From contig JAHHTW010000037.1 in NCBI GenBank assembly GCA_020024265.1, positions 1 to 12,106 of the forward strand: a stretch of DNA of 12,106 nucleotides, read 5' to 3'. The notes under the pieces are model-generated. The model searched no databases, was not told where the DNA came from, and saw only the letters and a list, made by a program, of their open reading frames with translations. The DNA is from Anaerotignum sp. (lineage in GTDB: Bacteria > Bacillota > Clostridia > Lachnospirales > Anaerotignaceae). Position numbers and translations under genes: made by a program. Of this stretch, positions 1 through 6,729 are shown one piece after another. Within the stretch, counting starts at the first letter, position 1; each line of letters starts with the position of its first letter.

Positions 1-30
1 GCTTGCAGGGTTTGGGACAGCGTCCCAAGG
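1..30. repeat. Intergenic hairpin repeat, first copy (cut by window edge)
   Basis: This 30-base segment matches 149-178 with a single mismatch (T for C at its eleventh base). Both contain an inverted repeat, TTGGGAC / GTCCCAA, around the 3-base loop AGC. The copy begins at the window edge, so upstream modules may be missing. Bases 31-94 between this copy and the next hairpin are pyrimidine-rich on the plus strand, show no supportable gene and contain GGGTAC twice on the minus strand. Confidence 0.8.
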
Positions 31-94
31 GCTTTCCTGCCATATCCCTTGTACCCGCCTTTCCCGTACCCTCACTTTCTCCGCTTCCTCTTAT

Positions 95-117
95 GCAGTG
101 TTTCTTTGAAACACTGC
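95..117. repeat. Perfect 10-bp hairpin module
   Basis: GCAGTGTTTC and GAAACACTGC form a perfect 10-bp inverted repeat around a TTT loop. It is one of three consecutive stem-loops packed between 95 and 177, downstream of proA on the minus strand. There is no open reading frame here. The tight packing suggests a composite repeated element rather than a single terminator, although any of the stems could help end the proA transcript. Confidence 0.75.
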
Positions 118-123
118 TATAAA

Positions 124-178
124 AAGTTTTGCTCAAGCTTTTTCAAAAGCTTGCAGGGCTTGGGACAGCGTCCCAAGG
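124..178. repeat. Composite hairpin repeat, second copy, abutting the proA stop
   Basis: Two stem-loops lie side by side. CAAGCTTTT (134-142) pairs with AAAAGCTTG (145-153) around a 2-base loop. CTTGGGAC (159-166) pairs with GTCCCAAG (170-177) around AGC. The second ends 8 bases from the proA stop codon, so on the minus strand it follows proA directly. The first is followed in that direction by AGCAAAAC and then a run of T, giving it terminator potential. The 149-178 part repeats 1-30, and the whole module has a diverged relative at 7270-7329, also just behind a minus-strand gene. Confidence 0.8.
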
Positions 179-185
179 TCTTTTT

Positions 186-1433
186 TCATTCTCGAATCTG
201 CCCGCTGCCATAAATAATATATTTTGTTGTGGTCAGTTCGGTCAATCCCATAGGACCTCTTGCATGTAGCTTTTGTGTGCTGATCCCGATTTCTGCGCCA
301 AAACCAAACGCTCCGCCATCGGTAAAGCGTGTGGATGCATTGACATATACCGCTGCCGCATCCACTTCGTTTAAGAATCTTTGTGCATTGGTATAGTTTT
401 CTGTGACAATGGCTTCTGAGTGCCCTGTGGAATACTTGCGGATATGTGCAATTGCCTCATCCAAATCCTTGACTATTCTTGCAGAAAGAATCAAATCGGT
501 ATACTCTGTTGCCCAGTCCTCATCGCTCGCAGCAACTGCACCTGCCACCTTCTGGCAGATTGCCGCATCCCCACGTACTTCTACATGTTTTTCCTGTAAC
601 ACCTGCATCACTTTTGGTAAGAATGTGTCTTGTAAGCTCTCATGAATCAGCAAACTCTCGCAGGCATTGCATACACCCGGACGCTGTGTTTTGGCATTGC
701 ATACAATGCGTACTGCCATATCCAAATCCGCACTCTCATCCACATAAATATGACAATTCCCCACACCTGTCTGAATCACAGGCACAGTGCTGTTTTGTAC
801 CACACTTTGAATCAAGCCTGCGCCGCCTCTGGGAATCAATACATCCAGATAACCGTTGAGCCGCATCATTTCATTTGCTGTTTCCCTTGAACTGTCCAAT
901 ACCATCTGTACACAGTCAGCCAAAAACCCCTTTTCCTCCAATGCCTTGCGGAAAATATCCACCACAGCTTTGTTTGTGTTCCTTGCTTCTTTTCCACCAC
1001 GCAAAATAACTGCACTGCCGGCTTTTAGGCATAGACCAAACGCATCCGCCGTTACATTGGGTCTTGCCTCAAAAATAATCCCAATCACACCCATAGGCAC
1101 ACGTTTTTTTCCGACCATCAAGCCATTGTCCAATGTCTGCATGGAAAGCACCTGCCCCACAGGGTCAGGCAGTGCTGCCACCTGTCGCAAAGCGTCTGCC
1201 ATTTGTGCAATACGCTCCTCATTGAGTGTCAAACGGTCAATAAATGCACCCTTGATGCCTGCCTGCTTTGCCGCCTGCACATCCTCTATATTGGCTGCCA
1301 AAACAGCGTCTTGTTCTGCCAGCAAAGCATTTGCTGCATGGTGCAGCATATCATTCTTACGCAGTGTGGGCATTATGGATAATGTAACTGCTGCCTCTTT
1401 GGCACGCTTGCCCATATCTGTCAATATACTCAT
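186..1433 (-). CDS. proA: Gamma-glutamyl phosphate reductase (glutamate-5-semialdehyde dehydrogenase)
   Basis: Catalyses the second step of proline synthesis: NADPH-dependent reduction of gamma-glutamyl phosphate to glutamate-5-semialdehyde, which cyclises to pyrroline-5-carboxylate. The 415-residue product is full length for ProA and cytosolic. Family signatures include IFEARPNVT, ILRGGKEA, LIPRGGAGLI, QTGVGNCHIYVD and QRPGVCNA. The last holds the expected catalytic cysteine (about residue 255), and GFGAEIGIS and ARGPMGL follow near the C terminus. An ATG at 1442 touches the ribosome binding site AGGAGG (1444-1449) with no spacing. The ATG at 1433 lies 9-10 bases away and gives MSILTDMGKRA, so it is preferred. 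ProB, the preceding enzyme, is encoded about 1.3 kb upstream on the same strand with two membrane-protein genes between. A terminator-like hairpin lies immediately upstream of this gene. Identification is secure. Confidence 0.97.
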   Translation of the reverse strand: MSILTDMGKRAKEAAVTLSIMPTLRKNDMLHHAANALLAEQDAVLAANIEDVQAAKQAGIKGAFIDRLTLNEERIAQMADALRQVAALPDPVGQVLSMQTLDNGLMVGKKRVPMGVIGIIFEARPNVTADAFGLCLKAGSAVILRGGKEARNTNKAVVDIFRKALEEKGFLADCVQMVLDSSRETANEMMRLNGYLDVLIPRGGAGLIQSVVQNSTVPVIQTGVGNCHIYVDESADLDMAVRIVCNAKTQRPGVCNACESLLIHESLQDTFLPKVMQVLQEKHVEVRGDAAICQKVAGAVAASDEDWATEYTDLILSARIVKDLDEAIAHIRKYSTGHSEAIVTENYTNAQRFLNEVDAAAVYVNASTRFTDGGAFGFGAEIGISTQKLHARGPMGLTELTTTKYIIYGSGQIRE

Positions 1434-1463
1434 GGCAATCATCCTCCTGATTGATCAAATATC

Positions 1464-1510
1464 AAAAAGCTGTTTTTTTCATATCTGCATAGAAAATGAG
1501 AAAAAACAGC
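1464..1510 (-). terminator. Intrinsic terminator or attenuator-like hairpin before proA
   Basis: On the minus strand GCTGTTTTTT (1510-1501) pairs with AAAAAACAGC (1478-1469). TCAT/ATGA extends the stem past one bulged C, with a 13-base loop. TTTTT (1468-1464) follows. It lies 10 bases after the DUF2085 stop and about 30 bases before the proA start. Only about 30 bases separate it from the proA ATG, which leaves no room for a downstream promoter. Confidence 0.7.
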
Positions 1511-1520
1511 CTTGCCTTTT

Positions 1521-2144
1521 TCATGAAACAATACTTGCCAAAATTATTGCTGTGCAAAGCCCCAATACACATGCAGTCAAAAAACAGGGAAATCTGCGTT
1601 CTTGCATCAGTGTACGCACCAAAAGAAACCAGAAACACGCATAGAGCAGTACAATCCCCATCACAGAGAGTGTTGCAGCCACGAAATACGGCACAACACC
1701 AATGTATACCAAACATGCATATGCCAAAGCACAGAGCAAAAGGCACAATGGTTCTTTGATGCTGTGATAAATGGGCATATCATTCTTTCCTGTCGGCTGA
1801 AAATTTGCCATCAGCAAGAAAATTGCCGGCACACCATATCCGGCAGTAACACCTGTTATCACACGATATAAATTGTTGCTTTGCCAAAATCCCATATAGC
1901 TGCCCAAACCATCTATGGTAATGGGCAAAAACGACAATGCCGCCAACAAAGTGCAAGCGTTGTCAAAGGGCTGATTGCCATTCTTCCTATGAAACAGCAG
2001 CAAAAACCATACGCCAAAGCATACCCCTGCCGTTGTTCCCATACATCTGGCACAAATTGGGGCTTGTATGCTGCCCCAAAAAAAACTGCGTTCTGCCATT
2101 TGATGGCAAAATGCATTTCCGAAAAAATCAAACATCGGTATCAT
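1521..2144 (-). CDS. DUF2085 family predicted membrane protein
   Basis: A 207-residue integral membrane protein matching the DUF2085 pattern. It has FCHQ at residues 12-15, a C-x2-C-x-G motif (C31, C34, G36), then DG (78-79) and a later SNNLYRVITG block (89-98), as expected for the family. About four to five hydrophobic segments are visible, roughly residues 37-51, 63-80, 95-113, 132-150 and 154-176, with another at the C terminus. The conserved Cys/His set could bind metal, but the family function is not established and none is claimed. ATG at 2144 is chosen because AGGG lies 6 bases upstream. The spacing of 18 bases from the preceding zinc-ribbon gene suggests one operon. A terminator-like hairpin follows the stop. 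Its place between proB and proA gives no obvious metabolic link. Confidence 0.85.
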   Translation of the reverse strand: MIPMFDFFGNAFCHQMAERSFFWGSIQAPICARCMGTTAGVCFGVWFLLLFHRKNGNQPFDNACTLLAALSFLPITIDGLGSYMGFWQSNNLYRVITGVTAGYGVPAIFLLMANFQPTGKNDMPIYHSIKEPLCLLLCALAYACLVYIGVVPYFVAATLSVMGIVLLYACFWFLLVRTLMQERRFPCFLTACVLGLCTAIILASIVS

Positions 2145-2162
2145 ATCATGCCCTAATCGTTC

Positions 2163-2708
2163 TTATATGGGTTGGAGGCTGCTCTCGGTTATAAACGGAA
2201 AGGCTACCAAACCCAAAACACCATTCAATACACAGCACAGCAAAACAATGCCAAGCAGACAACCGCTTAATATGGTAATCACTTTCCCAAATTTACGATA
2301 ATCCTCAATCGGGCTTTTCATCAATATAATCCCTGCAATCAATCCTGCAATCCAACCAATACCGCCAACCAACAAAATCAATACAATAATCAATACCTTC
2401 ATGGCAGAAGGAATGACCTGTTCTGTCTGCTGATACGTTGTATGGTCTTGATACTGGCTGTGGGATTGCGTGGTATCATGGCTTTGCCATGTGCCTTGGT
2501 TGCTGCCGTTTGTCTGTTGCTTGCCCTCAAACTGCTGATGTGAGGTCTTTGCATCCTGCATCGTAAAGTCATCTGCATTTTGCTCCGACTTTTGCAGACT
2601 TACTTTCTGTGTATTGGGGCTTGGGCTCGTATTATCCCGCACACCACAAATTGGGCAGCCCAAACTTTCATCTAAAATTTCTTTCCCACACTTTGGACAA
2701 AAACTCAT
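2163..2708 (-). CDS. Zinc-ribbon domain membrane protein
   Basis: A 181-residue protein. It opens with a short zinc ribbon, two CxxC pairs (C4, C7 and C18, C21). A low-complexity hydrophilic linker rich in Gln, Ser, Thr and His (about 28-98) follows, then two hydrophobic segments (about 104-130 and 141-172) likely to span the membrane. This layout, a cytosolic zinc ribbon joined by a disordered linker to a small membrane domain, is common in Firmicutes proteins of unknown function. ATG at 2708 is chosen because GGAGG lies 7 bases upstream, while the ATG at 2714 is one base from it. That ribosome binding site overlaps the proB stop codon, so the gene is probably translationally coupled to proB. 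No specific function can be assigned. Confidence 0.8.
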   Translation of the reverse strand: MSFCPKCGKEILDESLGCPICGVRDNTSPSPNTQKVSLQKSEQNADDFTMQDAKTSHQQFEGKQQTNGSNQGTWQSHDTTQSHSQYQDHTTYQQTEQVIPSAMKVLIIVLILLVGGIGWIAGLIAGIILMKSPIEDYRKFGKVITILSGCLLGIVLLCCVLNGVLGLVAFPFITESSLQPI

Positions 2709-2721
2709 ATCCATTCCTCCT

Positions 2722-3525
2722 TTACTTGCCTTGCCATCTCTTTTTACCAAAATATGTACCTACGTCCGCACCCTCCAGTATTTGGTGGATCACCTTCGGG
2801 TCTGCACCGTTTGCAATCACCATTGCGGCTCCTGTCTTTTCACAGATTTTCGCAGCCTCCAGCTTTGTCTGCATACCGCCCACACTGAATGCAGAGCCTT
2901 TGCCCCCTGCCATCTGCTCAATCTCATCTGTCACCTTTTCTACATAAGCAATGCGTTTTGCATCTGGATATTCCTTGGGATTTTGGTCATACAATGCATC
3001 AATATCCGTCAATAGCACAAGCAAATCCGCTTCCACCACCTCTGCAACCATTGCCGAAAGGCGATCATTATCCGAAAACTCAATTTCATACGTCGAAATG
3101 GTGTCGTTTGCATTGACAATGGGAATCACACCCATCTCAAAGAGCGTTTCAAATGTATTGTGCGTGTTGGTATATCGCTCTGCTTTGCCCATTTCTTCTT
3201 TTGTCAGCAAGATTTGTGCGACATTCTGATTATATCTGTCAAAAAAATTATGATAAATCTGCATCAACACCGCCTGCCCAACTGCCGCAGCTGCCTGTTT
3301 TTCTTTTGTAACGGTTGGACGTGACTCCATAGACATACGTACCGCACCTACACCAATGGCGCCACTTGTTACCAAAACCACATCCATCCCCCGATTACGC
3401 AAATCGGTTAATACCCATGCCAATTCTTCCATACGCTTGAGGTTGAGGCTGCCGTTTGGATAGGTAATGGTTGCCGTACCAACCTTCACGACAATGCGTT
3501 TGCACTGTCCGATGGCATTTATCAT
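2722..3525 (-). CDS. proB: Glutamate 5-kinase, short form without PUA domain
   Basis: Phosphorylates glutamate to gamma-glutamyl phosphate, the committed and normally proline-inhibited step of proline synthesis. The 267-residue amino acid kinase fold carries IVVKVGT (about 11-17), TSGAIGVG (53-60), VNANDT (137-142), FSDNDRLSA (150-158), LLTDIDALYD (171-180) and GGMQTKLEAAK (216-226). It ends just after the kinase domain with GTYF, so the C-terminal PUA domain of the about 367-residue E. coli type is absent. Such short forms are known in other bacteria. ATG at 3525 follows AAGGAGG with a 7-base gap. It is the first gene of the minus-strand cluster, 13 bases ahead of the zinc-ribbon gene, and its stop codon lies inside the next gene's ribosome binding site. 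Identification is secure. Confidence 0.97.
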   Translation of the reverse strand: MINAIGQCKRIVVKVGTATITYPNGSLNLKRMEELAWVLTDLRNRGMDVVLVTSGAIGVGAVRMSMESRPTVTKEKQAAAAVGQAVLMQIYHNFFDRYNQNVAQILLTKEEMGKAERYTNTHNTFETLFEMGVIPIVNANDTISTYEIEFSDNDRLSAMVAEVVEADLLVLLTDIDALYDQNPKEYPDAKRIAYVEKVTDEIEQMAGGKGSAFSVGGMQTKLEAAKICEKTGAAMVIANGADPKVIHQILEGADVGTYFGKKRWQGK

Positions 3526-4003
3526 GATTGTTCCTCCTTCTGCTTGCTTTTTTCGGCAAATTTCAAACAACAAATAGATACAAAATCCCTGATTTTGACT
3601 TTTTTGTTTTCTTTTGTTCTCTTTTGAGTATACATCATTTTATGATGAAAAAAAAGGAATTTTTCCCTATAATTTTTATCTGCGCCATCCGTATTTCCAT
3701 CCTTTTGCGCACCTTTTCGGATTGTGTCATGCATCAGATGCAACATGTATGGTATAAAAGCCTGTAAATTCCATATTCCGCTCGTATTCACCCATACAGA
3801 TTCTGCCTTGATTTTTCTCAAAAAAAATGGAGGCATCTAAAAATAAATGAAAAAAGAGCATGTTGCTTGTGCAGTTTTTTATATTTCGCTTGGAAATCAG
3901 CAGAAATGATTTTGACACCTCCTTTTCTTTGTATGCTTTGCCCTTTTTATACTTTTGGCTCACAAAAATTTATATCAAAAAACATACAGAGTTCCAACAA
4001 GTT
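3526..4003. other. AT-rich divergent intergenic region between proB and nrdD
   Basis: About 480 bases with no convincing gene. On the minus strand, TATACT (3632-3627) could be a -10 for proB with a leader of roughly 95 bases, but no good -35 lies at the right distance. CATCAT (3633-3638) and ATGATG (3642-3647) form a perfect 6-bp inverted repeat touching that hexamer and could be an operator. AAAAGGAGGTG on the minus strand (3926-3916) is a near-ideal ribosome binding site with no start codon 5-10 bases after it. No T-box signature sequence was found ahead of proB. Confidence 0.5.
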
Positions 4004-4019
4004 ATACAATATATTGTGT
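4004..4019. promoter_or_regulatory. NrdR box 1 (upstream)
   Basis: ATACAATATATTGTGT matches the NrdR-box consensus acaCwAtATaTwGtgt at 15 of 16 positions. Its core, CAATATATTG, is a perfect palindrome. NrdR is the ATP/dATP-sensing zinc-finger/ATP-cone repressor of ribonucleotide reductase genes and usually binds paired boxes. This box lies about 100 bases before nrdD and 41 bases (centre to centre) from a weaker second box. No nrdR gene is in the window, so the regulator is inferred from the site. Confidence 0.8.
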
Positions 4020-4039
4020 TTTATTGTTTTTGAATTGCA

Positions 4040-4068
4040 TTCACACACAATATGTGGTAAAGTATGTT
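4040..4068 (+). promoter_or_regulatory. Probable sigma-A promoter of nrdD-nrdG-dut
   Basis: TTCACA (4040-4045, 5 of 6 to TTGACA) and TATGTT (4063-4068, 4 of 6 to TATAAT) are separated by exactly 17 bases. The inferred start site near 4075 leaves a leader of about 28 bases. NrdR box 2 fills the spacer, the place expected for repression by promoter occlusion. Confidence 0.6.
4045..4060. promoter_or_regulatory. NrdR box 2 (promoter-overlapping)
   Basis: ACACAATATGTGGTAA matches the NrdR consensus at 12 of 16 positions, with the left half-site perfect and the right half degenerate. It lies between the inferred -35 and -10 elements. Its core is 41 bases from that of box 1, close to four helical turns, so both boxes face the same side of the DNA. 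Confidence 0.65.
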
Positions 4069-4103
4069 ACAACATTTGAGAAATAGAAACGGGGGAGTAT
4101 ATG

Positions 4104-6221
4104 ATGTATGTCATCAAAAAAGATAACACCCATGAGCCTTGGAATGTACAAAAGGTGATTGTGGCTGTCAATAAATCCGCTTATCGTGCGTTGATTCAGT
4201 TCACACAGGAGGAACTTGACTTTATTTGTAAATATGTAGAGGAGAAAGCCATTGCACTGGGACAGGAAGGGATTCCCATTTCACAGATGCATAATATTGT
4301 GGAAAGCGCCTTGGAGCAAATCAAGCCCGAGGTTGCAAAAAGCTATCGTGATTATCGTAACTACAAACAGGACTTTGTCAAAATGCTGGATGAGGTATAC
4401 AAAAAGAGCCAATCCATTATGTATATCGGGGACAAAGAAAACAGCAATACCGACAGCGCATTGGTATCCACAAAGCGTTCCTTGGTATTCAATCAGCTCA
4501 ACAAAGAACTATATCAAAAATTCTTTATGACAACAGAGGAATTACAGGCTTGCCGTGACGGTTATATCTATATTCACGACATGTCCGCAAGACGTGATAC
4601 CATGAACTGTTGTCTGTTTGATGTCAAAAATGTATTGACAGGCGGTTTTGAAATGGGAAATCTGTGGTACAACGAGCCAAAGACATTGAATGTTGCATTT
4701 GACGTCATTGGCGATATTGTACTTTCCGCAGCAAGTCAACAGTACGGCGGTTTTACCGTACCTTCTGTAGACCTGCTTTTAGAGCCGTATGCACAACGCA
4801 GCTATGATAAATTCTATCAGCGTTATATTGGTATGGGTTTGACACCCAAGGCAGCTGACCAAGAAGCAATGGCTGATATTCTCAACGACTTTGAACAGGG
4901 ATTTCAGGGCTGGGAATATAAATTCAATACCGTAGCTTCCAGCCGTGGTGACTATCCTTTCATTACCATGACATTTGGTACAGGTACCGGCAAATTTGCA
5001 AAAATGGCTTCTATTTCCATGTTGGATGTTCGCAGAAAAGGCCAAGGCAAAAAAGAGTGCAAAAAACCTGTATTGTTCCCAAAGCTGGTATTTTTGTACG
5101 ATGAAAATTTACATGGCAAAGGCAAAGAATTGGAAGACGTATTTGAGGCAGGGATTCTCTGCTCCTCCAAAACCATGTATCCGGACTGGCTTTCTTTGAC
5201 AGGCGATGGCTATGTTTCCGATATGTACAAAAAATATGGTGCCATTATCAGTCCCATGGGCTGCCGTGCCTTTCTTTCTCCGTGGTACGAAGAAGGCGGT
5301 ATGTATCCCGCAAACGAAAATGACAAGCCTGTATTTGTCGGACGCTTCAACATTGGCGCTGTCAGCCTGCATCTGCCTATGATTTACGCCAAGGCAAAAC
5401 AGGAAAGCAAACCCTTTTATGAGGTATTGGACTATTATCTGGAACTGATTCGTCAGCTGCATATCCGTACTTATGCATATCTGGGTGAAATGCGTGCTTC
5501 TACCAACCCGCTTGCTTATTGTGAAGGCGGTTTCTATGGCGGGCATTTGGGGATTCATGACAAAATCAAGCCCCTGTTAAAGGCTGCAACCGCATCCTTC
5601 GGCATTACGGCACTCAACGAATTGCAGGAGCTGCACAACCAAAAATCTCTGGCAGAGGATGGACAGTTTGCCATTGATACATTACAGCATATCAATGACA
5701 AAGTCGCACAGTTCAAAGAGGAGGACGGTAATTTGTATGCCATTTACGGTACACCTGCGGAAAGCCTTTGCGGTTTGCAGGTAACACAGTTCCGTAAAAA
5801 ATACGGCATCATCGAAAATGTATCCGACCGCCCTTATGTAAGCAATTCCTTCCATTGTCATGTCACAGAGGATTTGACTCCCATACAGAAGCAGGACTTG
5901 GAACAGCGTTTTTGGAACCTATCCAATGGCGGTAAGATTCAATATGTAAAATATCCCATCTCGTATAATCTGGATGCCATTCGTACATTGGTGCGTCGTG
6001 CAATGAAAATGGGCTTCTATGAAGGCGTCAATCTTTCTTTGGCATACTGCGACGACTGCGGTTATCAGGAGCTGGACATGGATGTATGCCCGAAATGCGG
6101 CAGCAGCAATCTGACAAAGATTGAACGTATGAACGGCTATCTGTCATACTCCCGTGTCAAAGGCGATACCCGTCTGAACAGTGCAAAAATGGCAGAAATC
6201 GCAGAAAGGAAGAGTATGTAA
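4104..6221 (+). CDS. nrdD: Anaerobic (class III) ribonucleoside-triphosphate reductase, large subunit
   Basis: Reduces ribonucleoside triphosphates to dNTPs under anaerobic conditions using a stable glycyl radical. The 705-residue protein starts with an ATP-cone allosteric domain (about 1-90; YVIKKDNTHEPWNVQKV), followed by the catalytic barrel. Visible signatures include IHDMSARRDTMNCCLFD with C169, YGGFTVPSVD, SPMGCRAFLSPW with C387 (the expected thiyl-radical cysteine), and GRFNIGAVSL. A four-cysteine zinc site lies near the C terminus (C649, C652, C662, C665), and the glycyl-radical motif RMNGYL places the radical at about G678. Two adjacent ATGs exist. GGGGGAG (4091-4097) lies 3 bases from 4101 and 6 from 4104, so 4104 is preferred, and the alternative adds one Met. 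It is first in an operon with its activase and a dUTPase, behind two NrdR boxes. All key residues are present. Confidence 0.97.
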   Translation: MYVIKKDNTHEPWNVQKVIVAVNKSAYRALIQFTQEELDFICKYVEEKAIALGQEGIPISQMHNIVESALEQIKPEVAKSYRDYRNYKQDFVKMLDEVYKKSQSIMYIGDKENSNTDSALVSTKRSLVFNQLNKELYQKFFMTTEELQACRDGYIYIHDMSARRDTMNCCLFDVKNVLTGGFEMGNLWYNEPKTLNVAFDVIGDIVLSAASQQYGGFTVPSVDLLLEPYAQRSYDKFYQRYIGMGLTPKAADQEAMADILNDFEQGFQGWEYKFNTVASSRGDYPFITMTFGTGTGKFAKMASISMLDVRRKGQGKKECKKPVLFPKLVFLYDENLHGKGKELEDVFEAGILCSSKTMYPDWLSLTGDGYVSDMYKKYGAIISPMGCRAFLSPWYEEGGMYPANENDKPVFVGRFNIGAVSLHLPMIYAKAKQESKPFYEVLDYYLELIRQLHIRTYAYLGEMRASTNPLAYCEGGFYGGHLGIHDKIKPLLKAATASFGITALNELQELHNQKSLAEDGQFAIDTLQHINDKVAQFKEEDGNLYAIYGTPAESLCGLQVTQFRKKYGIIENVSDRPYVSNSFHCHVTEDLTPIQKQDLEQRFWNLSNGGKIQYVKYPISYNLDAIRTLVRRAMKMGFYEGVNLSLAYCDDCGYQELDMDVCPKCGSSNLTKIERMNGYLSYSRVKGDTRLNSAKMAEIAERKSM

Positions 6222-6222
6222 G

Positions 6223-6717
6223 ATGCGGTATCACAACATAACCAAGGATGATATGCTCAATGGTGAAGGGCTGCGTGTGGTGCTTTGGGTATCCGGCTGT
6301 AATCATGGCTGTAAGGGCTGTCAAAATCCCATCACATGGGATGCCAACGAGGGTCTGCCCTTCGATGCGGCAGCAGAGGCAGAGCTGTTTGCAGAGCTGT
6401 CCAAAGACTATGTCAGCGGCATTACGCTCAGTGGTGGCGATCCGCTTTTTCCCGCACATCGGGAAGATATGACTGCATTGGTCAGACGCATCAAACAACG
6501 TTTCCCACATAAAAATATTTGGATGTATACCGGCTATTTATGGGAAGAAATCAATTCTCTGCCAATCATTGCAGATTTGGATGTACTCATTGACGGACGT
6601 TTTGTACAAGAGCTTTGTGATAAAAATTTGCATTGGCGTGGCAGCAGCAATCAGCGTATCATTGATGTAAAAAAATCATTGCAAATGGGTTCTCCCTATT
6701 TGTATGCAGCAGAATAA
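6223..6717 (+). CDS. nrdG: Anaerobic ribonucleotide reductase activating protein (radical SAM activase)
   Basis: Uses a [4Fe-4S] cluster and S-adenosylmethionine to create the glycyl radical on NrdD. The 164-residue product has the cluster motif C-x3-C-x2-C (C26, C30, C33) in SGCNHGCKGCQNP, and the SAM-binding segment ITLSGGDPLF at about 80-89. Length and the opening MRYHNITKDDMLNGEG agree with the NrdG family. The ATG lies one base after the nrdD stop. AAAGGA (6205-6210) inside nrdD is 12 bases upstream, rather far, so translation is probably coupled to nrdD. An in-frame extension further into nrdD would precede the conserved N terminus and is not used. Identification is secure from motif and context. 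Confidence 0.96.
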   Translation: MRYHNITKDDMLNGEGLRVVLWVSGCNHGCKGCQNPITWDANEGLPFDAAAEAELFAELSKDYVSGITLSGGDPLFPAHREDMTALVRRIKQRFPHKNIWMYTGYLWEEINSLPIIADLDVLIDGRFVQELCDKNLHWRGSSNQRIIDVKKSLQMGSPYLYAAE

Positions 6718-6729
6718 AGGAGTGCTATT

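Noticed and set aside
95..178. CRISPR repeats
   Set aside because: The repeats are hairpin modules of different sequence without regular spacers, and no cas gene is nearby.
856..1644. 262-codon open frame on the plus strand opposite proA
   Set aside because: It is antisense to a secure proA, its translation has no recognisable domain, and its Ser/Ala/Ile-rich composition is typical of a shadow frame.
3847..3909. 20-codon plus-strand frame with GGAGG upstream (MKKEHVACAVFY...)
   Set aside because: The GGAGG to ATG spacing is 13 bases, the sequence is low complexity, and nothing else supports translation.
3526..4000. T-box or other riboswitch leader for proB
   Set aside because: Proline genes in Firmicutes can have T-boxes, but no AGGGTGGNACCGCG-like sequence or terminator/antiterminator pair was found on the minus strand.
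5109..5558. 149-codon minus-strand frame inside nrdD
   Set aside because: It lies wholly within the conserved nrdD coding sequence, with no ribosome binding site support or recognisable domain.
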